A DNA stretch of 64,000 nucleotides from Saccharum officinarum (Eukaryota; Streptophyta; Magnoliopsida; Poales; Poaceae): NCBI GenBank assembly GCA_020631735.1, contig CM036160.1, positions 3,952,407 through 4,016,406 on the forward strand, in the 5' to 3' direction. Shown here in pieces: positions 23,790 through 33,996 of the stretch (positions are counted from its first letter, which is position 1; each line of letters opens with the position of its first letter). The notes beneath the pieces are model-generated. The model made no database searches and was not told the DNA's origin. It was given only the letters and a program-made list of their open reading frames with translations. Both the position numbers and the translations under genes were made by a program.

Positions 23790-24871
23790 TTCCTGTCATC
23801 AAGTGACCAACATCAGCAATCACGAGCAAGTATAGATGTTCATAATCATGAACTATCCAAAAGGACAACTCTTGTCTCCATGGATCCAGAATTAGCAACC
23901 TTGTATATAGACATTTCTTGCTTGAGAGTAGCAACTCAATCATGGAGACTAACCAATACTTCCAACTAAAGAGTTCAATCTTAATAATCCTTCTTTACAT
24001 TGGCTACCCCCCTTAAAATAAGAGACACTAAATAGGGTAGCTTTGAACCTTTTTCTTCTAGATGAGCTACTTAGCATAAAAGTGTTCTGACATCCCAATG
24101 ATACTCTTGTGTATGGGTAAGAACAAGAAATCTGAAATTTCTCACGAGCAGAAAATCAGCAGTGCAGTAAAACAGCTGTAACTCTCATTTTGTTAATCCA
24201 ATGAAACTGTAGTTTACACCGATGAAAAGCTTATAAAATTCTCTGCAACTTACTTATAGAACCCACTTCCAGATTCTGCAGCTAACTTGACCGAAAACAA
24301 CACATAACAGATTCTGTTCCAGGTTTCAGACAGCACAGTTGCATCGTCTTGTGATTTTTGTATCTCCCAAATCAAAACAACTATGAGGGTGGTTCTTGCA
24401 TTTAGAGATAGATGTTGAAGTCCACTCTTGTCCAGAATTCTCTCATGATTTTTGGTCTTTCAAGAACAGAGATATAAGTTGATAAAGACAGGCTGCTCCG
24501 AAATACAAGATATAGAAAGCAGGAGATAACCAAAACCCAGCTATTTATTTCATTAATCCTTATACCTTATACATATAAACTAAATGAAATCATGGTCAAA
24601 ACCCACGAGATCATTCCACTCATTACAAAATTCCAACTCAAGCATAAACATAAGCACAAAGCAACTAAACACTTAAATGTTCATTAGTCATACATTAAGA
24701 CGACTCAACTTGGCTACTAACGGTTTTATTACACGGGACATAACTCCTATTCCTTAAACATGGTGTGATTGTAGCAGTATCCAGAGTAGATAACGTCTCT
24801 TACATTCCTTATTGCTTTATATGGACATCTGAATCTCTGCATCCCTCTTTACCATTCTTATAACTCATACC
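23790..24871. other. internal spacer between the two protease frames
   Basis: About 1.1 kb without a convincing frame. It contains the PPT-like motif at 24004-24016. The part from 24110 to 24600 is AT-rich and resembles untranslated retroelement sequence. Confidence 0.5.
24004..24016 (-). other. second, internal PPT-like motif
   Basis: Element strand TTTTAAGGGGGGTAGCCA repeats the TTAAGGGGGGTAG core of the true PPT at 22835-22850 but lies between the two protease frames. It suggests that the segment running from a protease region to the PPT is present twice. Confidence 0.55.
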
Positions 24872-25669
24872 TTAAGATGGGTCAACCTGGCATCCCTCAG
24901 GTATAGATTTAATACCCTCATACTTAATCCTTTCTCCTGAAAGTGTAGTTAGAAACACTGAACATTGGGCATACTCAATCACTCCTTTACAAGTAGATAA
25001 CCAGTCTATTCCAAGGATAACATCAATGCCCATTAATTCCAAAACAATGAGGTTTACCTTAAAATTTACCCCCTTTATGTCAAGACTAACTTTTGGGCAT
25101 ACGCGGTCTGCCTTTATTTCACCTCTTGGAGTTTCAACCATAACTGTTTTTCCCTTTGGAAGCATAAGTATGTTATGATCTTTTGCATATTGTCTAGATA
25201 TGAACGAATGTGAGGCACTGGGGTCAAACAAAACCTTGGTATTTCCTGAACTTACTGGAATTGATCCAAACACGACCTCCTTAGCTCCGGGAATGGTGGA
25301 AATATCCACATGTTTCAACCTTCTATGGATGTAATTTCTCTTTAATTTATTTCCCTGCACATGCTCCTTTTGGACATCCTGTCCTGGGTCTTGCTGTTGT
25401 GGATTCTTCTGTGGGCAAGATTTGATATAATGTCCTTCCTGCTGGCAATGATAACACTTTCTCTTAGCTGAATCTTTTGTGATGTCATACTCCAAGGAAC
25501 TGTTGTTTGGTATGTTGCTATCTTGCTGGCCATAAAAGTTCACCTTCGTCCCTTTGGCTTGTTTCTTAGCTTGTTTGGCCTTTCGGGGTTGATACTCCTT
25601 ATAGGTAATTGTCCACCCATCTATGACTACTTCATGGGGAGTAGTTTTAGCGGGAGGGCTTCTAACTCT
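24872..25669 (-). CDS. gag C-terminus and retropepsin (PR1), -1 frame
   Basis: The frame opens at 25669 inside the end of the gag-like frame and reads in the -1 register relative to it, with an overlap of about 43 bases, an arrangement known in retroelements that use -1 frameshifting. It continues as SPPAKTTPHEVVIDGWTITY, then a CCHC zinc knuckle (CYHCQQEGHYIKSC). A retropepsin-like domain follows: VLFDPSASHSFIS at the active site, VETPRGEIKAD near the flap and DVILGIDWL (hydrophobic-Gly). It stops at 24872 with no downstream RT. Ser replaces the Gly of the canonical DSG/DTG triplet. Confidence 0.75.
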   Translation of the reverse strand, partial: RVRSPPAKTTPHEVVIDGWTITYKEYQPRKAKQAKKQAKGTKVNFYGQQDSNIPNNSSLEYDITKDSAKRKCYHCQQEGHYIKSCPQKNPQQQDPGQDVQKEHVQGNKLKRNYIHRRLKHVDISTIPGAKEVVFGSIPVSSGNTKVLFDPSASHSFISRQYAKDHNILMLPKGKTVMVETPRGEIKADRVCPKVSLDIKGVNFKVNLIVLELMGIDVILGIDWLSTCKGVIEYAQCSVFLTTLSGERIKYEGIKSIPEGCQVDPS

Positions 25670-26154
25670 TCAGGGTTTGGATTTGTTTGACAGGGGATCA
25701 GGGCTGCATGTGACAATGTAGTAGAACTCGCTTGCTCATTGCTTTCCACTAGTGGTTCTAATGAGATTGCCTTTCTCTTCTTATCCATGTTGATCTCAAA
25801 ATTTGGATCCACCTTGACTTTCCCCTTATTAGACTCATTTCGAAGACAGGGAAAACCATAATGCTTACAGCAGTGACATTGTTCCTGCTCTCCAAATGCC
25901 TTACTATCAACATCTTTATTGGATTTCATATTCTTCCAAACTTCTGCTACTTGTATCTTCTCTGACCCCTTGGATATGTTGGCTTGACCTTGAGATAAGC
26001 ATCGTTGAGAATTCCCATGTTGAGCCATTTCTTCTAGTAATTGATTTTGCATCGCTAATGGTTTTCTTGTCAAAAGTGAGCAAGAGCAATACAATTCAGT
26101 CCTCTTAACCTCTGAAATCCATAGCCTTCTCGTCACGAGCCGTCTAATAGACAA
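25627..26154 (-). CDS. gag-like N-terminal frame
   Basis: 175-codon open frame; the first in-frame ATG is at 26052. It has short Cys/His pairs (CHCCKHYGFPC) and a basic DKKRKAI patch. It begins about 180 bases inside the PBS and ends by running into the protease frame in the -1 register. It is too short for a full capsid region, so the gag is probably reduced. Identification rests on position and on continuity with the zinc knuckle rather than on a recognised domain. Confidence 0.5.
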   Translation of the reverse strand: MSIRRLVTRRLWISEVKRTELYCSCSLLTRKPLAMQNQLLEEMAQHGNSQRCLSQGQANISKGSEKIQVAEVWKNMKSNKDVDSKAFGEQEQCHCCKHYGFPCLRNESNKGKVKVDPNFEINMDKKRKAISLEPLVESNEQASSTTLSHAALIPCQTNPNPEELEALPLKLLPMK

Positions 26155-26321
26155 GGAGAAAAAGATTCAAAATAGAGACAAGGTTTTTTTTATAATAGAA
26201 CGGGGATAGAATTAAGCATAACTTTGAGAAAATAACAAAGTTAAAGAGAAGCAAGAAATAGGTAACAATGAGAACATGCTAAACGTCCAGTTCTAACTAG
26301 GCTTGCGTCCTACAGTCAGCA

Positions 26322-26336
26322 TTGCTCCGATACCAA
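26322..26336 (-). other. primer-binding site, initiator tRNA-Met type
   Basis: Element strand TTGGTATCGGAGCAAT starts two bases after the 5' LTR end. It matches the TGGTATCAGAGC site of plant initiator tRNA-Met at most positions and sets the element orientation to minus. Confidence 0.8.
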
Positions 26337-26338
26337 TC

Positions 26339-29300
26339 TGTCACACCCGGTTTTAAGGACAAAACCAGACATACACCATATGTGAAATAAAGAAGACAAA
26401 TCTCACATATAGCCACAGATAAGTGTAATATCAAAAGACAAATGCTTAATATACATTACACAATAGTATAAAATATACCTTAATGAGCAACACAGCGGAA
26501 AGACAACTCCGAACACCGGGTGTAGACCTCACTCCAGGATCAAACTAACTGGTTGATCACAAGCCTAACAATTCCAGAATCTAACAATCTGGTACCCTTC
26601 CTGAGATGTGGGAAATAGCAAGAGTGAGTCCATGTCGAACTCAACAAATATAACATGGGGTTCATGAGGCTCAAAAGTTTGACACGGTTTACTGCAATAG
26701 CTTTTAGTGAGTCATCTTTTAGCAATTGAGTAGCAACAAGTTTAACATAATCCCAAATAACCTCATGATCATGTAAACGAGAATAATGTATAGCTAGAAA
26801 CAATAATCATTAGTGAACATCAATATCATCAGTGTTATCATTGTCATCAGTGTTCATCATTTATTCTGTAAGGGTCCAAGGCCACTCGTGACCGTGAGCA
26901 CGGCTGTTATAACAGTTTTACACTCTGCAGAGGTTGTACACTTTCACTGTGAGTCATGATTACCCATATGCCCGGGATCGCGACTCCCAAAACACTTCCA
27001 AGGTGAGCAGGCAAGGAATCACTATGAAGCCTTTCAAAGGTTCGTCTAACAAGTTAGGGCCGCTAGGTTTCCGGAGTCAGTCCGTGTGATACACCACGCA
27101 GGGATCCACAGTCTGCTCTACCCCATTTGCGCCACAAGGGTAACCTCTAACAAGCTAGAAAAAGTCCTCATACTGAGCTAAAGCCAGAGCCATATAGCCC
27201 TCACAGTTGTACTGTAAGTCCCGGATGTTCGCTTACAGATAAGTCCTTAGGGAGAGAAACTAGAGCACCATAAAAACAACCAAATATGCTCTAGCCCTCT
27301 TGAGCCATATTGCTTTAAAGCATCATTTAAACATTTATTTCATATATCATTAGTCAAGTTACAGATCATGGTTATTTATCTTGAGCACTAGCATAAATAC
27401 TACCCAATGCAATTGTCCCATGGGTGTCAAGGTACAAGATATAAAAGCTAGGATATCCTTAATGGTAACAAGGTAGACACATGCATATGAATTAAGTATA
27501 TTAAAGGTGAATAGGAAACAAGGATAATCCCATGCTATACTTGCCTTAAACACCGATCCTTCGGTAAGCTTTAATCTTCAACGTTCTTCTTCTTCTTCTT
27601 GATAACCACGTATATCTCACCGACTGGACTTGATCAATAAATCATCACACACACATCGAGCAATCATACACGAAGCAAACAATAGATCTAAATTAGAACA
27701 GTACATCAAACATAAAATTAAGATGAAAAGTTTGTAGAACGAATCTACGTCTCGCTACGAATACACAGACGCGAAAAGCACACTAATCAGAGCTACGGTT
27801 GAAAAAATACATCTACCGAAAAATTTGCTCATAGAAGAAAATATAAAACTATTTAGCTTCATGAGTTTTAATTATATAATAACATATATAAGATATTTTA
27901 TAAATACTATATACGGAATTAAATCAAATTTAGATTAAAATTATGAAACTAAAGTAAAACAAATTATATTTTATTTACAAAACCCAGTTGCATAATTATT
28001 AATCAGGATATGATTTAAACAATAAAATTTCAGAATTAATAATATGGTAAACATTGTCACTAACGCGTAGATCTCGTTGCTATGAATCTAACGCAACTCG
28101 AATGAGCTAAAACGGATCTAAAACATAGAAGATATGATTTAAACAAGATTTACTTTATTAAAGTAATAGATTAAATCTTACGTTGGAACTTAAAGATAGA
28201 AAACCTAACCAACAGTAACACTAACAGTATAACAAGTTTGTAAAACTCTTCTACACGTTACTACGATCACATAGACATAAAGATCACGAAATTTGGATTT
28301 AAAACGTAAAAATTATGAGTTTTCTAAGATTTCCTATAGATAAATAATTACTTTAATATAAACTCGAAAATAAATTATATCAAACCTACTGTACAGTTCT
28401 ATAATCATGTAGAGCTCGCAAATACGAATCTAACGCAATTTAAACGGGTCAAATCGGAGTTAAAACGGATAATTTATGACTAAAACAAACTCAGTGGCAA
28501 AACTGTAAATATCAGAAAACGTATTTTTCAATTACCGAGACGAATTACGTTTTCATTTAATCAAAACGTATTTTCGGAAGTTACACAATCAAAATACGCT
28601 TTACAGAATAGAAAACGTAAACTGAAAATGCGCTTTGGACTGCGGGTTTACAACTTAAATCTTACAGGGATTCTTTAGCAAAATTTCCGGCCGAAGGGGT
28701 ATCTTTAAATAACGGCCGTCCGATTTAAAATGGACGGTGCAGATCGGATCGGGGAGAAGGCCGGCGGCGCTCCGGCCGGACTTCAGCCGACGGCGACTCT
28801 ACGCGGCGGCGCCATGGCCGGAACAACCTATCTCACTCTACGGTGCACGAAAACGCGAACGGAGAGCACCTGCGGGTAGATAACTCGAACGCGAACTCAC
28901 CTAGGGCAAAATCGTGGCCTGGGATGAAGCAAGGAGCGCGTGCGGCTTGGAGAGGCGGGCGGCTAGGGCGGCGCTTCGGGCAATGTCGTCTCGGGGTGGT
29001 TCCAATGCTCCGCGTCGGAATAGGATGGAGAGGAAGGATCACGGCTCGGTTTTTATAGCCGAAGGCGACTCCACGGAAGGAAAGGGGAGATTGAGGGAAG
29101 GATTCGGCTTCGGCAAAGAAGGAAAGGGGAAATCCGGCGGCGGCTTGGGGAAGAAGGCGCCTGACAAGTGGGTCCCACATGCCAGAGAGACAAAGGAGCG
29201 GCGCGCGCGGCTGGGCCAGCAGGCCGCGGTTTGGGCTCGGCCCACGCGGAAGATGGCGGGCGCGGGAGAAGTGGGCCGCGTGCTAGCAGGCCGAGACGAG

Positions 29301-29583
29301 CTCTGGGCTAAAAACCGAAAGAAAATGATTTTCCTTTTCTTTTTCTTTTCTAATTTTTCAAAACAAATTTTCAAAAGATTTTCAAATCCAAATTTGAATT
29401 TGATCAAACCACTCAAACCAAAAATTTAAATGCAACAGCATGAGTGCACAAACATATTTCTACTCTTATATTTGATTTTAAATTTATAAAAATTATTATT
29501 ATTCTAAATTTGCATGCTCACTAAAATATATAAAAATCATATTTTTCCTATTTTTCATTTCTTCAAAATTTTAGGGTGTTACA
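26339..29583 (-). repeat. 5' LTR of the young element
   Basis: 3245 bases, nearly identical to 19589-22834. It acts as the 5' LTR because the PBS adjoins it. The right boundary ends TGTTACA at 29583 and is followed by ATCAC. Confidence 0.95.
29051..29057 (-). promoter_or_regulatory. LTR TATA box (5' LTR, drives the element)
   Basis: Same GGCTATAAAAACCGAG as in the other LTR. In this LTR it would initiate the genomic RNA. A G/C-run indel beside it (TAGCC against TAGCCC) is one of the few differences between the LTRs. Confidence 0.65.
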
Positions 29584-29588
29584 ATCAC
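29584..29588. repeat. target-site duplication ATCAC (right)
   Basis: Matches 19584-19588. Confidence 0.9.
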
Positions 29589-30101
29589 TAATGACTATAA
29601 ATATGTTTTTGCTATTCATTATTCATCTCTACATTGATCATATGTTTATTGTGGGATTAATGCAAACCTGATGCTACTCATATGATAAAACTGTGATGAT
29701 TAAAAGCTAAATGCAGTAAACCAGTGTCTATCCTTTTGAGTCTCATGAACTCCGTGTTATATTTGTTGAGTTCGATATGGACTCACTCTTGCTATTTCCC
29801 TACACTCCAGTGTGTAATAAGGTGGTGCTTAGAAGAAGGATAAAGATGTAGTGAAGTTTCCAAAAGACTATCAGAAGTGTTTGGCATACGGAGCCACTAG
29901 TGAGCCGTCCCTGAGAAGAATGGAGCCCGAGCAGAAGCTTAGCCACTGTTCTACGATACTCTGATAGTTGTAATTGTTAATATAGTAAGTATTCCACTTT
30001 ATATAAATATTGTTTTGATATCTCTATTCTGTTGTTGTATGTGTGGACTTCCTAGGCACACATATGACGAGCTTGGTTTTGTTCTTTGTAAAACCGGGTG
30101 T

Positions 30102-30115
30102 GACACACACACACA

Positions 30116-30200
<85 letters not shown>
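30102..30200. repeat. (AC)n then (AT)n microsatellite
   Basis: Follows the end of the old solo LTR: a short AC run, AGAG, then about 80 bases of AT. It probably continues the AT tract left of 16440 into which the old LTR inserted. Confidence 0.9.
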
Positions 30201-30202
<2 letters not shown>

Positions 30203-30535
30203 CACTACACAGTAGGGAATTAATAACTTAACCTATTATTATCTATCATGCACAGCTATCAACTTCACTGAGCATGGAATTCTTGGCCGACATTTTGACG
30301 AGTCCTGCAAATGAATGTTTCAATAACCTCCCAGAAGATCTCCAATATATGATTAAGGAGTTAGGCAGAATGTAAAATTCAATAAATAACATTACTATGT
30401 CTTCTTATTTGCAAAATTATTCTTGAATTGTATACATGCTCAAATTCAATAAATAACATTACTATGCCTTCTTATTTGTAAAAGTTAAACTGTGTCAAAA
30501 AATTGATTATTTTCATAAGCATCCCTAAGATAAAG

Positions 30536-30564
30536 CCGTAGCGTTAGCACGGGCATTGTACTAG
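30536..30564 (+). mobile_element. Helitron 3' terminus
   Basis: CCGTAGCGTTAGCACGG forms a short hairpin, followed by 8 bases and CTAG at 30561-30564 with T next. This is the same layout as the end of the complete Helitron at 33083. No Helitron 5' end was found between R1 and this site; the nearest upstream one on this strand is at 8292. Confidence 0.6.
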
Positions 30565-31498
30565 TAGAATTTAATAATACTAGCAACAACGGCGGTAAAG
30601 CATCCGCCAATGAACTGAGCGACCAAGCATCCGCCAAGAAGCGTGCCAGCACACTCTCGGCAGCAAAGCCTCTACTAGAGAGGGGCCAAGGAGACAACCA
30701 AGCATCCATCTGGAAAGAAGACACCCCCTACAACAATCCACAGCGGGGAGCGGCCATGACAACTCTCAGCAGCCAAGTATCTGCCAAAGTGGAGGCCGGC
30801 GCGGCGACGGCAAAGCATCCACCAAAGGAGAGATAGCGGCAAAGCATCCGCTACAAACGACGCCGGCGAGGTCACGTGCAGTAGGACAAACCAATGCGTT
30901 GGAACATAGGCACACACAGGCATAGCTACGAGCCCCAGCGGGAGCCGCCGGCACGGCAGGAACCACGAACACTCCGGCGAAAGGTGCGGTGGGGACAAGC
31001 AGAGTGCATCAATGAAGCCTTCAAGAAGGAGATGACGTCCACGGATGACAACTTCGTTGTGTGGATCACCCAAAGGAACTTTCATCCCCAAACTTGCCCC
31101 GGCAGCCTCCCACGATGAACTAAGCAGCATGACGATGCCTCCAAGAAGGTGATGATGCTGGCACGCCACCGTCGTCGGCCCCAAGGCACGAAGCCTACCG
31201 AGGTTTTCACCCCTGTCCGCCGTAGGTAGGCTAGCCCGGCCAAGAGCCAGCCACCATCTCACCAGATCACGCCCCAAGGGGGATCCAGCCGCCAGAGATG
31301 GAGAGCGTGGGGCCGTCGCCGCCCTGGCAGCCACCCGGCCCGACAACCGTTGCCGGCCAACCCTGCCTCAACCCAGTGCCAGGGGAGGAGGGCCGACCTA
31401 CGCCACACCAAATTCTGGCCCCAAGGGGGGCGGATCCGGCCGGCCTCCGCCGATCCAGGGGGGACCGCTGCCGCCCAGCCGGTCACCGGCCCAGCAGT
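30565..31498 (+). repeat. direct repeat R2 (partner R1 12598-13566)
   Basis: Begins at the T that follows the Helitron CTAG and matches R1 throughout, including the 18-base DUF538-flank sequence at its start. It lacks part of the AAGCATCCGCC array near 30690. It ends after GGTCACCGGCCCAGCAG. Open frames on either strand are low-complexity and do not agree between the two copies, so no gene is called. Confidence 0.8.
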
Positions 31499-31829
31499 CG
31501 GAGTAGGCCCATGCCCCATCCCAACGCCAGGGGTGAACAATCGGCTACCTACGCGCCAGATTCGGCCCCAGGGGGGCGGATCCGGCCGGCCGCCGCCAAT
31601 CACTGCTGGAGGAGGAGAGGGTAGAGGAGGAAGGTGAAAGGAGAGAAGGTGAGGGAGACGGGGATGCAAATGGAACACCTTTTTTCTGGCCCACCGTTGG
31701 CCGCCGCCACCGCACGCAGAGGGCGGTGACGGCGGCCGGAGGGAAGGCCGGGAGGGGGAGGGCTTGGACGGCGGTGAGGTCACCCCCGAGTCGCCTTGCT
31801 GAGGACCTGTTTCCTTTGTTCCCAACAGC
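31499..31829. other. GC-rich spacer after R2
   Basis: Continues the compositional character of R2, with another GGCGGATCCGGCCGGCC motif repeated from inside R2, then a purine-rich GGAGGAGAGG stretch. It probably belongs to the same unidentified element as R2. No gene is seen. Confidence 0.4.
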
Positions 31830-31996
31830 ATTTTGATAAAACTATCCAAAAAATTGATTCTTGTAAAAATCCTATGGAATTCCTTTGATCCAAACAGGGG
31901 CTAAATACCAAATGGGTTCTGATATGGGAATGTTTGTTGTATGCAAAAGAGATGAGTGCTACGAACATTATTATGGAATGGGGTTTATCTATTATA
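31830..31996 (+). repeat. flank repeat Q2 (partner 8130-8291)
   Basis: Matches Q1 up to the Helitron boundary. It contains GGAATTCCTTTGATCCAAAC, resembling a hAT-type MITE end. Confidence 0.65.
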
Positions 31997-33083
31997 TCTA
32001 TACCTAATATTAAAGAGGCAATTTTTCTCTCCACTCATTTTTTTATCCACCTCAACATAACAATCTTTGTAGTGGTGGACTCACGCCCTCCTTGTCTCGT
32101 TTGTGAGCTGAATTCATGACACGTACTCTTACGAGTTAGGACAACTCGCATCTACCAATGATAACCTAACTGTGAACGGACAAGGTCGCCCTACCGAGCC
32201 GAGACCGAGCCGATGTTGGACAGGCTGGAAAAAAAACCAGAAATTTTGCCTCTTTATGTTCTAATAGATCATTATATCTATTCATGTATAACTTAGTTAT
32301 AGATTTATTTAGGTTTATGCTTGTTAAATATATTCTTTATCTATAATCTTTATCTATAACTAAGTTATACATGACCCAATGAGTATGAAATTTTTACTAC
32401 AGTTCAAGCATACAATAATTAGCCCACCATAAAAATTTCACCATAATTGAACCATAGAAGCCGCAGCTATGAATTATTCTAATTAATTACAGAAAAGCAT
32501 AGATCTAAAGGTACAATAAAAACTTTATACTAAAATATACCATATTATATGTTAACTGTGTAGATCTATTCATGTGGAGTCTAACAAAATTGGATTTTCC
32601 ATTTTATGATTTTTCTTTGATTTACTATGATTTTTCAAAGATTCAGCGGAAATAAATAAAAAAAGACAAAACCACCGTCACTATAGCAAAATCACCGTCC
32701 AAAACAGCTCGGGGGTTATTTGACCAGTTTTGAAAAGTTCAGGGGGTAGAAAATTTGGTTTTATAGTTTGAGGTGTGAAGTAGTCCACCCTGAATAGTTG
32801 GGGGTTATGTAGACTTTTCCAATTATGATATATTTATATCTATATAATTATGCAATTTTCAATAGAAGGAAAAATATACCAAGGTATATTTTAATTAGAT
32901 ATAGGTTTAATAGGGTATTGTTATTTATTGTCAGGATTAACTTATGTTATGGATGTCGCAGTCATCACAAAATAAATTATAAAAGCTTAAAACATAAGTA
33001 GATAAGTACCATTCATGTTATCATTTTGCATGAATGTTTAATAGTGTTTTTCTCCCGTTGCAACGCATCGGAATATTTGCTAG
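31997..33083 (+). mobile_element. complete non-autonomous Helitron, 1087 bp
   Basis: Starts TCTATACCTAATATTAAAGA after an A. It ends with a hairpin (CCCGTTGCAACGCATCGG), a short AT spacer and CTAG at 33080-33083 followed by T, so insertion was between A and T without target duplication. It contains no Rep/helicase sequence. It lies 88 bases from the 3' end of DUF538 copy B. Confidence 0.8.
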
Positions 33084-33504
33084 TTCGTTACAAAACAAGA
33101 AGTAAATATGGGGGCACCACAGCAGCAACGTAGTACTTTGACTTGAACTGAGATTGCAATGCTTAACTATATTACTGTCCGAGCGCGAAGGCAGTGGCCT
33201 CGAAGGCGTCTGAGAGGCCAGTGCCGGTCTTGAAGGTGACCTTCTCCGACGAAGCCTCTGGAACATAAACCTCAACGACGCTTAGCCAGAGCATCATCTC
33301 CTTGGTCTTGACGCCGGTGATCTTGGTCAGCTTGCCCTTCTCGACAAACGCCGTGACCTCGACAGCATATGACACCGTTTGTTTGATCTTCTTGAATGTG
33401 TGCTCGACCTTGTTCCCCTGCACCAGCCACATGAACCCTGACTCACGGTTGTACCCGAACTCCTGGATGTCCTCCATTGGAACTTGGAAGCAAGCCCTTG
33501 GGGA

Positions 33505-33509
33505 GACCG
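33505..33509. repeat. target-site duplication GACCG (left)
   Basis: Repeated at 39657-39661 after the right LTR. Confidence 0.9.
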
Positions 33510-33979
33510 TGTTAGAATAGATCTCAACTGAATTGGCCCAACGGCCAACTCGGACCCTTTGACCGTGTCCTGATCGGGGATGCTTAACCAACTCCTAGTT
33601 GGTGGGCCCCTGTCACGCAGCCCTATAAAGAGGAGGTGGGGCCAGGGGCACATTACACGAGGTTCACTGCCACTGCCGCCACCCACCGTCCTAACCCTAG
33701 CCGATCAAGAGGGGAGTGCTGTAAGCGACGGGAAGCCGCCACCAGACTTCACCGCGCCACTACCTCCACCACCGCCGGTCTCCACCGCTACTCCGACCAT
33801 CGCTGCCATGCGCAGATCTTCATCGATAAACCAGCAAAGGCAGGGAGCTCCTCCGATGGTCAGATGCTCTCTCTCTCTCTCTGTCTCCTACTCCCGAAGG
33901 AAGCTCTAGCTCTATTTGATTCAACTGATAAAGAAATCACCCACTGGATCCGCACCTAGATGATCTAAAGAACCTAACA
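33510..33979 (+). repeat. 5' LTR of the copia element
   Basis: Begins TGTTAGAATAGATCTCAACT and ends GAACCTAACA. CCCTATAAAGAGGAGG near 33620 is a TATA-box candidate. Confidence 0.92.
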
Positions 33980-33980
33980 A

Positions 33981-33996
33981 TGGTATCAAAGCCAAG
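33981..33996 (+). other. primer-binding site, initiator tRNA-Met
   Basis: TGGTATCAAAGCCAAG begins one base after the LTR, the standard copia primer site with small changes. Confidence 0.85.

Larger units (their letters stand above)
19589..29583 (-). mobile_element. young non-autonomous gypsy-type LTR element, 10 kb
   Basis: Complete element with two long LTRs (19589-22834 and 26339-29583), 5-bp target duplication ATCAC, and PBS and PPT consistent with minus-strand orientation. In element order the 3.5-kb internal region holds a gag-like frame, an overlapping protease frame in the -1 register, a PPT-like motif, a second protease-like frame and the true PPT. No reverse transcriptase, RNase H or integrase motifs are present, so it must be mobilised in trans. 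By eye the LTRs differ by roughly a dozen substitutions, mostly transitions, and one single-base indel in 3.25 kb, indicating a very recent insertion. It sits inside an older LTR of the same family in the opposite orientation. Confidence 0.9.

Noticed and set aside
26322..26340. tRNA gene fragment near CTCCGATACCAATC
   Set aside because: It is the reverse complement of a retroelement primer-binding site next to an LTR, and no cloverleaf surrounds it.
30200..30225. CACTACACAGTAGGG after the AT tract as a CACTA terminus
   Set aside because: No subterminal repeats and the following sequence fits the continuation of the C48 locus.
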